A stretch of 64,000 nt of DNA from Bacteroidota bacterium (GTDB lineage: Bacteria; Bacteroidota; Bacteroidia; Chitinophagales; BACL12): the NCBI GenBank assembly GCA_016706865.1, contig JADJIS010000003.1:2108001-2172000 (forward strand). Reading direction: 5' to 3'. The notes under the pieces are model-generated. The model was given only the letters and a program-made list of their open reading frames with translations. It was not told the DNA's origin and ran no database searches. Position numbers and translations under genes: made by a program. Below, piece after piece: positions 36,288 to 45,680 of this stretch (its first letter is position 1; the number at the start of each line of letters is the position of its first letter).

Positions 36288-37976
36288 ATGTCGAAAAACA
36301 ATATTCTATTACTGCTGAGTTTTTTATTGATAATAGCTTCCTTTTTATCTTGTAAAAAAAATGCTGCTGAAAATGAAACTATCATGCCCGACGATAGTGT
36401 GGTTGTAATTAAAAAGGTATTTTATCCACTGCACATCGACTCGACTAAAATAGCGGCGTTTATTAAAACATATCCTGTGTTTTCTTTTCATGCGGAGGAA
36501 ATAAAAACATTTTACAAAAACAGAGATTCCAGATCGGCATGGTTTAATGAATATGGAATTGTAGAGCAAGGAGGATTGTTTATTAATTTGTTAGATCATT
36601 TTGATGAAGAAGGGTTAAAAGATTCTGTTATTTATTACTCCAAATTAAAAAAACAATATAACATTATTTCTGATCTCAATTACTCCTATTCGGGTGCGGA
36701 TAGTTTGACAACACAATTTGAATTAATGCTTACTGCCGAATTTTTTATTTATGCGCAAAAGGTTTGGTTCGGATTAAATGAAAAAACTACAAAGGAATTA
36801 GATTGGTATATCACACGAAAAACCATTCCTTCTGTTTCCATGTTGGATTCAATTTTAGCGGGAGGAAAAAATTCGTTCACGGCGTTTGATCCTTTATTTC
36901 CCCAATACCCTTTATTAAAAAAGTATTTAAAAAAATACAAAGAAATTCCTGATTCCATAGTTTGGAATAAATTAATATTACCACAGGGAATTAAATTTTA
37001 TAAAGAAGGTGATTCGGCATCCATTATACCCATCATTAAATTTCGTTTGAACATTTTAGGAGATCTGGCTGAAAATGACTCTAGTCAAGTGTTTGATGTT
37101 ACCATGGGGGAAGCGGTCAAAAAATTCCAATCGCGGCACGGACTAAAACCGGATGGCTCCATTGGTGAAAAGTTTTTAGCGGAAATAAATGTCACACCTG
37201 CCGAACGCAAACAGCAACTGGAATTAAACATGGAACGCTGCCGATGGATACCAAATGAAACCGGAGAAAATTATATTTTGGTAAATATCCCTGCATATAA
37301 AATGTATATCTATGAAGAGGATACACTCAATTTTACAATTAATGTGGTAGTAGGAAAATCAACCACGAGCACAACCATATTTAATGATGAATTGGAATAT
37401 GTTGTATTCAGTCCATATTGGGTTCCTCCACCAAGTATTTTAAATAATGAAATACTTCCTTCTTTAAAAAAGAATAAAAATTATTTGGAGAAGGAAAACA
37501 TGGAAGCCTTCGACGGAAATGGCAAAACCATTGATGTGAGTAATGTTGACTGGAGCAGCTATTCAAAAATGCCCTACAGAATCCGTCAAAAACCCGGGGG
37601 AAATAATTCGTTGGGATGGGTGAAATTTTTATTCCCTAACGAACACAATATTTATTTTCACGATACTCCTTCGCGGTCGCTTTTTAAAGAATCGCAACGC
37701 AATTTCAGCCATGGATGCATACGATTGGAAGAACCCAAAAAACTTGCAGAATATTTATTGAGGAATGATTCTATTTATACACAACAAAAAATAGATTCAC
37801 TTTATTATCTCGGCAAAGAAACCTACGTTAAATTGAAGGAAAAAACACCTGTTTTCCTTGTTTATTTCACAGCATGGGTTGATGAAAATGGCGAAATTAA
37901 TTTCCGTAAAGACATTTATGGACATGATGTGAAGTTGGAGAAAACGCTGTTTGCAGAGGAGGAACACGCAAATTAG
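36288..37976 (+). CDS. L,D-transpeptidase family lipoprotein (YcbB/LdtD-like)
   Basis: The product is about 562 residues. Its N-terminus (LLLLSFLLIIASFLSCKK) looks like a lipoprotein signal with Cys as the acyl site. A YcbB-type scaffold region is followed by a peptidoglycan-binding-like repeat (GEAVKKFQSRHGLKPDGSIG) and a YkuD catalytic domain. Its active-site segment is IYFHDTP followed by FSHGCIRLEEP; the Cys in SHGC is the nucleophile. Such enzymes form 3-3 crosslinks or attach proteins to peptidoglycan in the periplasm. The ATG at 36288 gives a proper lipoprotein start; the frame extends nine codons further but without a good N-terminus. Confidence 0.92.
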   Translation: MSKNNILLLLSFLLIIASFLSCKKNAAENETIMPDDSVVVIKKVFYPLHIDSTKIAAFIKTYPVFSFHAEEIKTFYKNRDSRSAWFNEYGIVEQGGLFINLLDHFDEEGLKDSVIYYSKLKKQYNIISDLNYSYSGADSLTTQFELMLTAEFFIYAQKVWFGLNEKTTKELDWYITRKTIPSVSMLDSILAGGKNSFTAFDPLFPQYPLLKKYLKKYKEIPDSIVWNKLILPQGIKFYKEGDSASIIPIIKFRLNILGDLAENDSSQVFDVTMGEAVKKFQSRHGLKPDGSIGEKFLAEINVTPAERKQQLELNMERCRWIPNETGENYILVNIPAYKMYIYEEDTLNFTINVVVGKSTTSTTIFNDELEYVVFSPYWVPPPSILNNEILPSLKKNKNYLEKENMEAFDGNGKTIDVSNVDWSSYSKMPYRIRQKPGGNNSLGWVKFLFPNEHNIYFHDTPSRSLFKESQRNFSHGCIRLEEPKKLAEYLLRNDSIYTQQKIDSLYYLGKETYVKLKEKTPVFLVYFTAWVDENGEINFRKDIYGHDVKLEKTLFAEEEHAN

Positions 37977-37980
37977 CAAA

Positions 37981-38073
37981 AGTAATTATTGTTCAAAATA
38001 ATACTTACACCATTAAATTAATCGACTGCTTTTGTAATATTACCTTCCTGAAAGAATCAGCATAATTTTTTTA
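37981..38073. repeat. Imperfect direct repeat, left copy
   Basis: Shares with the right copy the words TTCAAAATAA, ACACCATTAAATT, TTACC-TT, TTCC-GAAAG and ATCAG. Confidence 0.7.
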
Positions 38074-38100
38074 CTTTTAAGAACAATAAAATTGAACGAA

Positions 38101-38119
38101 AGTGCCGTAGGCATGGCAT
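38101..38119. repeat. GTGCC-GTA-GGCAT hairpin repeat, copy 1
   Basis: AGTGCCGTAGGCATGGCAT. The same 19-mer with three changes recurs 50 bases downstream. Confidence 0.8.
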
Positions 38120-38150
38120 ATCGGTAACACCAAAAACAAAAGAGAAACCT

Positions 38151-38169
38151 AGTGCTGTAGGCACGGCAT
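38151..38169. repeat. GTGCT-GTA-GGCAC hairpin repeat, copy 2
   Basis: AGTGCTGTAGGCACGGCAT, second copy in the same orientation. Confidence 0.8.
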
Positions 38170-38394
38170 AAAAAAATGTTTTGGAAGTAGAAAAATTAGA
38201 AATTTATAATCAAAAACCAATTGCACGTGAAATTGAGTGTAGGTGTTTGACATTGTTTTTAATGTTTAAAAATTAATTAAAGGATAATTGTCAACTAAGG
38301 TAAGATTTTTTTAAAAATTTGTTGTTTGCAGCTTAGAGAGTAAATTTATGTTAGACTTGAAATTTTCATACGCCATTGGGCTTCGTTATATGTC

Positions 38395-38408
38395 ATCCCT
38401 AACGGGAT
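38395..38408. repeat. ATCCC-TAAC-GGGAT hairpin
   Basis: Five-base stem with a TAAC loop, followed by TTGGG, in the cluster of small palindromes. Confidence 0.6.
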
Positions 38409-38445
38409 TTGGGTTTCCATCTTATCATAATGTTACCGATATTTC

Positions 38446-38461
38446 ATCCGCCGCGGCGGAT
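38446..38461. repeat. 16-bp perfect palindrome ATCCGCCGCGGCGGAT, copy 2
   Basis: Identical to the palindrome at 15932 including the following TTG. Confidence 0.85.
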
Positions 38462-38647
38462 TTGGGTTTTCTATCGATGAATACTAACGGTTCCACTCTA
38501 ATTGGCCTACTTCCGAATAAACACATTGTAAATATAACTAACCGCTAAAACCCCAAAGGGGCAACCGGATAAAATTTAGAGATATAACATTGATAATGCT
38601 CGTACCGATTTTTTCAGAAAATTAAAGAGTAACTGCACAAGACAAGA

Positions 38648-38735
38648 GAATTATTATTCAAAATAACACTGACACCATTAAATTGGTGAACTATTATTAC
38701 CCTTTTACTTTCCGGAAAGCATCAGTATGTTTTTA
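38648..38735. repeat. Imperfect direct repeat, right copy
   Basis: Right-hand copy of the ~85-bp repeat; it runs up to the stop codon of the T9SS gene on the minus strand. Confidence 0.7.
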
Positions 38736-41135
38736 TTACTCTTTGATAAATGTTGCAACAAATTCACCTTCCTCAACTATTAGTTTCACCAAATAAAATC
38801 CTGTTTGGAATTTTTCAATATTAATTTCAAAGGGAGGTTTAGAATTAATATTTGAATAAATAATTTGCCCGGATATATCTATGATCTGAATATTTGCTTC
38901 TGCCGTCATTTTGTAATCAATAAATAAAATATTTTCCGCAGGATTTGGATAAATCATAAATAAGTTCCCGATTATATCCGCAGTATTCAATCCCTCATCA
39001 ATTAATTTATCGCAATTATCATCCAAACCATTAAAAATTTCTTCTGCGCCGGGGTATATTAATGGATTTGAATCGTCACAATCTGTACTGTCAGAAACAT
39101 ATCCGATTAATCCGGTTGCGCAAGTAACAGTATCAATTAGTGGATTTCCATAACTATCATCATCAGCATCCAAATAAAGGGTGTGCACTGTTAGTCCTTC
39201 ATCAATATTTCCATCGCAATTATCATCGGCTCCATTGCATGATTCTTCTGCTGTAGGATTAATTAATGGGTCCATATCGTTACAATCGGTGCTATCGATA
39301 ACATAACCTGATAAAATAAAACAGGAACTGGAATCATTTAATAAATCACCATAAGTATCACCGTCTGTATCAGCATAATACATTGTAAATATTGCATCCT
39401 CATCAATTAAAAAATTACAATTATCATCCATTGAATTACAACTATCTAAAGCAGCTGGATTTATGAATGGATTTGTGTCATCGCAATCAGTACTATCGGA
39501 AACATATCCAATTAATGTGTAACAGGAAATAGAATCATTAAATAAATCACCATAAGTATCACCGTCGGCGTCAGCATAATACAATGTAAATATTGCATCC
39601 TCATCAATAAAGCCGTTACAATTATCATCAATTGAATTACAAATATCTAAAGCAACAGGATTTATGAATGGATTTGTATCATCACAATCTGTGCTATCCA
39701 ATAAATAACCGAAGGGAATATTACAGGATATAGAATCGACTAAACTATTTCCAAATCCATCTTCGTCTGTATCTGCAAAATAAATGGAATGAAGACATTC
39801 AGGTTTGAGTTTTACAAGCCAATAATCTGCGCCACCATGACCTTCCGTAACGTCCAAATCATCAGAACTAGACCATCCGGAAACTAAATACCCATCAGAT
39901 AATATTTTAATCGATTGTGCCCATTGAGACTCCGTTCCACCATATGTCGCTTCCCAAAGTAAATTTCCAGAAAAATCTAATTGAGTTACCCAATAGGCAC
40001 TGTATGCAAGTTCTGGAATTCCTATAACATCCCCATCGTGAGACATTGTATATCCCACCGCTAAATAGCCAGTTGCCGTTTGTATTACATCCTCTGCAAT
40101 ATCCCAGTGTGATCCACCCAATGATTTTTGCCATTCTATATTTCCTAAAGAATTTAGTTGTACAACCCAAAAATCAAACGCACCTTTATTTTCTGTTAAA
40201 TCTCCGTCGTTAGAGGAGGACCGGCCAGCCATTACAAACCCTCCGTCATCTGTTTGAATAATTGAATTTGCATAATCAAAACTCGAACCACCTAAATTTT
40301 TCTGCCATTCCAATTCTCCGATTGAATCTAACTTGAGTACCCATACATCGTTTTCCCCATAATTGTCATCCAAATCAAAATTATTGGAGTAGGAAGAACC
40401 TGCAACAATAAAGCCGCCATCAATAGTCTCTTTAATGTCTTCTCCATATTCATCTGCAGATCCACCGAAGGTTTTTGCAAATAATAGCATACCATCGGTA
40501 TCAATTTTAATAATCCAGATGTCAGAATCACCATGTAATCCAGTTACATCATGATCGTATGAAGAGGCGGTTCCCGCGATTACAAATTCCCCATTGGAAG
40601 TCTCTTTAATCGATTTACAGCTTTCATTGTTTGAACCGCCATAATTTTGTTCCCAAATAATTAATCCATCAGGGTCTAACTTCACTACCCAAATATCATA
40701 GGTTTGATCCCAATCATCTAAATCAGGATCACCATAGTTATTACCTACATCACCCGTGCGGGAATTAGTATACCCTGCAACAATAAAATCTCCATCAGAA
40801 GTTTCAAGGATTGTAGAGGATAATTCATCAAGAAGACCACCTAAAGATTTTTGCCAAACAATATTTCTACTACTATCGAGTTTTACAACCCAATAATCGG
40901 TTCCTCCATGATTACCTGTTACTTCTCCATCAATAGAACGACTCCAACCTGTGATGATATATCCTCCATCAGAAGTCATTTGCGGTTCAAATCCATAATC
41001 AGAATTTGTTCCGCCTAAAGACCTCTCCCACTCAATCTCCGGATACAACCCAACCTGAGAAAAAATATTTTTATCCGGAAGAATAAATAAAATGGCAGCA
41101 AAAATTACTTTTAGAATATGTGATTTGAAGTTCAT
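38736..41135 (-). CDS. T9SS secreted protein: seven propeller-like repeats, four MopE metal-binding motifs, sorting domain
   Basis: The 799-residue protein is a paralogue of the one at 21.2-23.3 kb. After a signal peptide (HILKVIFAAILFILPDKNIFS) it has seven ~60-residue repeats, again suggesting one seven-bladed propeller. A typical closing strand is DYWVVKLDSSRNIVW followed by QKSLGG. Four MopE-like modules follow, with YADxDGDTYGD, DSTDCDDTNP, INPxAxDxCN and DDNCDGNIDE. One module is degenerate (DNCNFLIDE). The T9SS domain has IYPNPAENILFIDY, FQTGFYLVKL and the terminal FIKE. Nothing suggests enzymatic activity; a role in adhesion or as a metal-stabilised surface structure is plausible inference. 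Confidence 0.87.
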   Translation of the reverse strand: MNFKSHILKVIFAAILFILPDKNIFSQVGLYPEIEWERSLGGTNSDYGFEPQMTSDGGYIITGWSRSIDGEVTGNHGGTDYWVVKLDSSRNIVWQKSLGGLLDELSSTILETSDGDFIVAGYTNSRTGDVGNNYGDPDLDDWDQTYDIWVVKLDPDGLIIWEQNYGGSNNESCKSIKETSNGEFVIAGTASSYDHDVTGLHGDSDIWIIKIDTDGMLLFAKTFGGSADEYGEDIKETIDGGFIVAGSSYSNNFDLDDNYGENDVWVLKLDSIGELEWQKNLGGSSFDYANSIIQTDDGGFVMAGRSSSNDGDLTENKGAFDFWVVQLNSLGNIEWQKSLGGSHWDIAEDVIQTATGYLAVGYTMSHDGDVIGIPELAYSAYWVTQLDFSGNLLWEATYGGTESQWAQSIKILSDGYLVSGWSSSDDLDVTEGHGGADYWLVKLKPECLHSIYFADTDEDGFGNSLVDSISCNIPFGYLLDSTDCDDTNPFINPVALDICNSIDDNCNGFIDEDAIFTLYYADADGDTYGDLFNDSISCYTLIGYVSDSTDCDDTNPFINPAALDSCNSMDDNCNFLIDEDAIFTMYYADTDGDTYGDLLNDSSSCFILSGYVIDSTDCNDMDPLINPTAEESCNGADDNCDGNIDEGLTVHTLYLDADDDSYGNPLIDTVTCATGLIGYVSDSTDCDDSNPLIYPGAEEIFNGLDDNCDKLIDEGLNTADIIGNLFMIYPNPAENILFIDYKMTAEANIQIIDISGQIIYSNINSKPPFEINIEKFQTGFYLVKLIVEEGEFVATFIKE

Positions 41136-41207
41136 GGGAAAACTTTAGAAGGCTAAGTTAGAAAAAAATCGGGCAATGAATGCTACCTAAATTATGTATG
41201 GGTTCAT

Positions 41208-41220
41208 AGACCGCAGGTCT
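41208..41220. repeat. Small hairpin AGACC-GCA-GGTCT and adjacent 17-18 bp direct repeat
   Basis: Hairpin just upstream of a duplicated ACATCGGTACATTT word (about 41235-41263), in the gap between the T9SS gene start and the rpoC terminator. Confidence 0.5.
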
Positions 41221-41279
41221 GGCTGTTAATTGGTACATCGGTACATTTTCACATCGGTACATTTCTCCACCTGACATAA

Positions 41280-41308
41280 AAAAACCCGGAATCAACTTCC
41301 GGGTTTTT
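41280..41308 (-). terminator. Rho-independent terminator of the rpoBC operon
   Basis: On the minus strand, 17 bases after the rpoC stop: stem AAAACCCGGAA / TTCCGGGTTTT, 11-12 bp, five-base loop, followed by a run of T. One of the strongest terminators in the window; it is also A/T-flanked on the other strand. Confidence 0.92.
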
Positions 41309-41324
41309 ATTTTGAATAATTGGT

Positions 41325-44300
41325 TTATTCTACTTCTAAAGTTTTCACCTTGCGTTTCGCCGCTAATTCATCCACTTCATCTTTGTTGCCAACTATGAGG
41401 TTATGGAATCTACGCTGACCTGTTCCTGCAGGAATTTGATGTCCTACAATTACATTCTCTTTCAAGCCCATCAGATAATCTGTTTTCGCTGAAATAGAAG
41501 CTGTGCTCAACACTTTTGTTGTTTCCTGGAACGATGCTGCAGATATCCAACTTTGTGTTCCGAGTGATGCGCGAGTTATACCCAACAACAATGGTGTTGC
41601 TGTGGCAGAAACTGCATCGCGGTATTCAATTGGTTTTTTATCTGCGCGTTTTAATTGTGAATTTTCTTCTCTTAATTGACGTAAAGTAACAATTGCTCCG
41701 GCTTTCAATTTTGTAGAATCGCCTGCATCAGTAATTACTTTTTTATCAAAGATCTTATCATTTTCATCTAAGAAATCCAGTTTATCTACATTCGCATCTT
41801 CAAGGAATCTTGTATCACCGGCATCGGTAATTGTCATTTTCCTCATCATCTGACGCACGATAACTTCAATATGTTTATCGTTGATCTTAACACCCTGCAA
41901 ACGATATACTTCCTGAATTTCATTCACGATATATTCCTGAACTGCATAAGGTCCTTTAATTGCAAGAATATCAGAAGGTGTAATTGCACCGTCGCTCAAT
42001 GGTAAACCTGCATATACATAGTCATTCTCCTGAACAAGAATTTGTTTGGATAATGGAACCAGATATTTTTTGCGTTCACCATCGCGGCTTTCGATCTCAA
42101 TTTCACGGTTACCGCGTTTGATCTTACCGAAACTAACAACACCGTCTATCTCTGCAACAACCGCAGGATTTGATGGGTTACGCGCTTCGAATAATTCGGT
42201 AACACGTGGAAGACCTCCCGTGATATCTCTTACTTTACCAAGTGCTCTTGGAATCTTCGCAATAGTTTGTCCTGATTTAACTTCTTCCTTTTGTTCCACA
42301 ACAATATGTGATCCAACCGGTAAGTTATAATTCTTGATCTCTACACCTTTTTTATCTTTAATGATAAGCGTAGGAATTTTAGTTTTATCTCTGGATTCAG
42401 AAATTACCTTTTCACGGTGACCTGTTTGCTCATCACTTTCTTCGCGGTAAGTTATACCTTCAATGATATTTTCATATTCAACAAATCCACCGAATTCAGA
42501 AACGATAACTGCGTTAAACGGATCCCATGAACAAATTACATCACCTTTTTTAAGATCCTGTCCATCAACCGCGGTTAAAATAGAACCGTAAGGAACGTTG
42601 TTCGTGATCATTAATTTACCTGTTTTAGGTTCAATAATTTTCACTTCACCAGTACGTCCGATAACAATTCTTACTTTTTTACCTTCATCGTTTTTAGTAT
42701 CAACAAAACGCAATCCGTCGAATTCTAATTTACCATCAAATTTTGCAACGAGTTTGGATTCTGTATCAACACTTCCCGCAACACCACCCACGTGGAATGT
42801 ACGAAGTGTTAATTGTGTTCCCGGCTCACCGATGGATTGTGCGGCAATAATTCCCACAACATCTCCTGTTTGAGCTACGCGATTATTTGCAAGGTTGGTT
42901 CCGTAACATTTAATACAAACACCTTTTTTAGATTCGCAAGTTAAAACTGATCTGATCTCCACTTCTTCAATGGCAGTTTCATCAATTTTATTTGCAATTC
43001 TTTCAGATATTAAATCACCTGCATTTACAATAAGTTCATCAGTAAGTGGATCATATACATCATGAAGACTTGTTCTTCCGATTATACGTTCACTTAATGG
43101 TTCTACTATATCCTCATTGTCTTTTAATGCACTGATAGAAATACCTCTTAATGTTTGGCAATCATCCTCATTAATAACAACATCCTGCGCAACGTCAACC
43201 AAACGACGTGTTAAATAACCCGCATCGGCCGTTTTCAAAGCTGTATCCGCCAAACCTTTACGCGCACCGTGAGTGGAAATAAAATATTCCAATACACTTA
43301 ATCCGCTTTTCAAGTTTGAAAGGATTGGATTTTCGATGATTCCACCCTCTCCTGAAGCACTGGATTTTCTCGGTTTGGCCATCAAACCACGCATTGCTGC
43401 AAGTTGACGAATTTGCTCCTTAGAACCCCTTGCTCCCGAATCCAACATCATGAACACAGAGTTGAATCCTTTTTTATCATTTGTAAGACTGGTAATTAAA
43501 TCACCTGTCAAACGCGTATTTAATCTTGACCAGATATCGATGATCTGATTGTAACGTTCATTTTGTGTAATTACACCATACATGTGGTTGGAAATAACTT
43601 CATCCACTTCAGCCTGTGCTGCAGCAACTAATTTTTCCTTATTTTCCACTTCAACAAGATCGCTCAGGTTGAAAGATAATCCACCGGTAAATGCGGAACG
43701 GAAACCAAGATCTTTAATATCATCCAAAAACTTTGCAGTTCTCGGAACATCTGTTCTGCGAATTACTTCACCAATTACTTTTGCAATTGCTTTTTTAGAA
43801 AGTATTGCATTAATAAATCCTAATTCTGCAGGAACAACTTCATTAAATAAAACTCTTCCTACTGTAGTATCTAATAATTTAGTAACAAGTTTTTCATTTT
43901 CATCAAGAACAGTAACCTTACATTTAATATTAGCATGTAATTCTACTTTTCCTTCGTTGTATGCAATGATAACTTCTTCTGCAGAATAGAATATTTTTCC
44001 ATCCCCTTTTACAAGATCATCTTTAGTACTTTTCTTTCCTTTAGATGTATAATATAATCCTAACACCATGTCCTGAGAAGGAACTGTTATCGGATTACCA
44101 TTTTGCGGGTTAAGGATATTATGTGCAGATAACATCAACAATTGCGCTTCTAAAATAGATGCATTGCTCAATGGTACGTGTACGGCCATTTGATCCCCGT
44201 CAAAATCGGCGTTGAATGCAGAACATACAAGAGGGTGTAACTGAATTGCTTTTCCTTCAATTAATTTTGGCTGGAATGCCTGAATTGAAAGTCTATGCAA

Positions 44301-45650
44301 TGTTGGTGCACGGTTAAGCATGATAGGATGTCCTTTCAAAATATTTTCAAGAATATCCCAAATTACAGGTTCTTTTCTGTCAACAAGTTTCTTTGCTGAT
44401 TTTACCGTTTTTACAATTCCGCGTTCAATTAATTTGCGGATAATAAATGGTTTAAATAACTCAGAAGCCATGTCTTTTGGAAGACCGCACTCATGTAATT
44501 TTAATTCTGGTCCTACCACAATTACGGAACGTCCGGAATAATCCACACGTTTACCTAATAAATTCTGGCGGAAACGACCTTGTTTACCTTTTAAAACATC
44601 ACTCAAAGATTTTAATGCACGTCCACCTTCTGCTTTAACAGCATTTGATTTACGTGAATTATCAAATAAAGAGTCAACAGCTTCCTGCAACATCCTTTTT
44701 TCGTTGCGAAGGATAACCTCAGGTGCCTTGATCTCTATTAATCTCTTTAAACGATTATTACGGATAATAACCCTACGATAAAGATCATTCAAATCGGAAC
44801 TCGCAAAACGACCACCATCCAATGGAACCAAAGGACGTAATTCAGGAGGTATTACAGGTAAATATTGAACAACCATCCATTCAGGGCGATTTTCGTAGCG
44901 ACCAACTGCTTCACGGAACATTTCTACAACACTCAAACGCTTTAACGCTTCTGCTTTTCTTTGTTGAGATGTTTCTGTGTTTGCCTGGTGACGTAAAGCT
45001 GCTGAAAGATCATCAAGGTTTATGCGTGATAACATAGTGAACACAGATGGTGCTCCCATATCCGCAAGAAACTTATTCGGATCATTATCATCCAGCATTT
45101 GATTTTCTTTTGGTAATGTTTCCAATACCTCAAGATATTCTTCCTCAGTGATGAGGTCGTGAACTTTATAACTTTTTAATTCACCATTTATCATCACGCC
45201 TTCTGCCATCGGGCCGGGCTGTATCACGCAAAAACGTTCGTAGTACACGATAGACTCCAATTTCTTAGAGCTCATACCCAACAAATAACCGATCTTATTC
45301 GGCAATGATTTAAAATACCAGATATGCACTACAGGAACAACCAATTTGATATGTCCCATACGCTCGCGACGCACTTTCTTTTCAGTAACTTCAACACCGC
45401 ATCTGTCGCAAACTATGCCCTTATATCTGATACGCTTGTATTTTCCGCAATAACATTCGTAATCCTTTATAGGACCAAAAATGCGTTCGCAGAATAAACC
45501 GTCACGTTCAGGTTTATAAGTTCTGTAATTTATTGTTTCAGGTTTCAATACCTCACCGAAAGATCTTTCGAGAATGGAATCCGGGGAAGCCAGTCCTATA
45601 CTGATCCTTGTGAAATCTGGTTTGATCTTTATATCCTTTTTGAAAGGCAT
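41325..45650 (-). CDS. rpoC: DNA-directed RNA polymerase subunit beta'
   Basis: The 1441-residue subunit has every expected landmark. These include the N-terminal zinc ribbon (CYCGKYKRIRYKGIVCDRCGVEV), the catalytic NADFDGDQMAVH with Asp482, Asp484 and Asp486 binding the active-site magnesium, the clamp region, and the second zinc cluster with CESKKGVCIKCYG. The trigger-loop region includes GEPGTQLTLRTFH. With beta it forms the active site of RNA polymerase. It follows rpoB by 30 bases on the minus strand and ends before a strong terminator. The plus-strand frames here are antisense shadows. Confidence 0.99.
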   Translation of the reverse strand: MPFKKDIKIKPDFTRISIGLASPDSILERSFGEVLKPETINYRTYKPERDGLFCERIFGPIKDYECYCGKYKRIRYKGIVCDRCGVEVTEKKVRRERMGHIKLVVPVVHIWYFKSLPNKIGYLLGMSSKKLESIVYYERFCVIQPGPMAEGVMINGELKSYKVHDLITEEEYLEVLETLPKENQMLDDNDPNKFLADMGAPSVFTMLSRINLDDLSAALRHQANTETSQQRKAEALKRLSVVEMFREAVGRYENRPEWMVVQYLPVIPPELRPLVPLDGGRFASSDLNDLYRRVIIRNNRLKRLIEIKAPEVILRNEKRMLQEAVDSLFDNSRKSNAVKAEGGRALKSLSDVLKGKQGRFRQNLLGKRVDYSGRSVIVVGPELKLHECGLPKDMASELFKPFIIRKLIERGIVKTVKSAKKLVDRKEPVIWDILENILKGHPIMLNRAPTLHRLSIQAFQPKLIEGKAIQLHPLVCSAFNADFDGDQMAVHVPLSNASILEAQLLMLSAHNILNPQNGNPITVPSQDMVLGLYYTSKGKKSTKDDLVKGDGKIFYSAEEVIIAYNEGKVELHANIKCKVTVLDENEKLVTKLLDTTVGRVLFNEVVPAELGFINAILSKKAIAKVIGEVIRRTDVPRTAKFLDDIKDLGFRSAFTGGLSFNLSDLVEVENKEKLVAAAQAEVDEVISNHMYGVITQNERYNQIIDIWSRLNTRLTGDLITSLTNDKKGFNSVFMMLDSGARGSKEQIRQLAAMRGLMAKPRKSSASGEGGIIENPILSNLKSGLSVLEYFISTHGARKGLADTALKTADAGYLTRRLVDVAQDVVINEDDCQTLRGISISALKDNEDIVEPLSERIIGRTSLHDVYDPLTDELIVNAGDLISERIANKIDETAIEEVEIRSVLTCESKKGVCIKCYGTNLANNRVAQTGDVVGIIAAQSIGEPGTQLTLRTFHVGGVAGSVDTESKLVAKFDGKLEFDGLRFVDTKNDEGKKVRIVIGRTGEVKIIEPKTGKLMITNNVPYGSILTAVDGQDLKKGDVICSWDPFNAVIVSEFGGFVEYENIIEGITYREESDEQTGHREKVISESRDKTKIPTLIIKDKKGVEIKNYNLPVGSHIVVEQKEEVKSGQTIAKIPRALGKVRDITGGLPRVTELFEARNPSNPAVVAEIDGVVSFGKIKRGNREIEIESRDGERKKYLVPLSKQILVQENDYVYAGLPLSDGAITPSDILAIKGPYAVQEYIVNEIQEVYRLQGVKINDKHIEVIVRQMMRKMTITDAGDTRFLEDANVDKLDFLDENDKIFDKKVITDAGDSTKLKAGAIVTLRQLREENSQLKRADKKPIEYRDAVSATATPLLLGITRASLGTQSWISAASFQETTKVLSTASISAKTDYLMGLKENVIVGHQIPAGTGQRRFHNLIVGNKDEVDELAAKRKVKTLEVE

Positions 45651-45680
45651 ATGCTGATTGTATTTAACTATGAAATAATA

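Larger units (their letters stand above)
37977..38735. other. 759-bp non-coding region with direct repeats and palindromes
   Basis: The gap between the L,D-transpeptidase and the second propeller/MopE gene has no credible gene. An ~85-bp imperfect direct repeat lies at each end (37981-38073 and 38648-38735). Between them are two AGTGCCGTAGGCA hairpins, one ATCCC-TAAC-GGGAT hairpin, the 16-bp ATCCGCCG palindrome and a CCCC-AAA-GGGG hairpin. A 66-codon plus-strand frame at 38348 runs through the palindromes and is not supported. Confidence 0.75.

Noticed and set aside
38348..38548. 66-codon frame in the 38-kb gap
   Set aside because: Runs across ATCCC-GGGAT and ATCCGCCG palindromes and shows no protein-like features.
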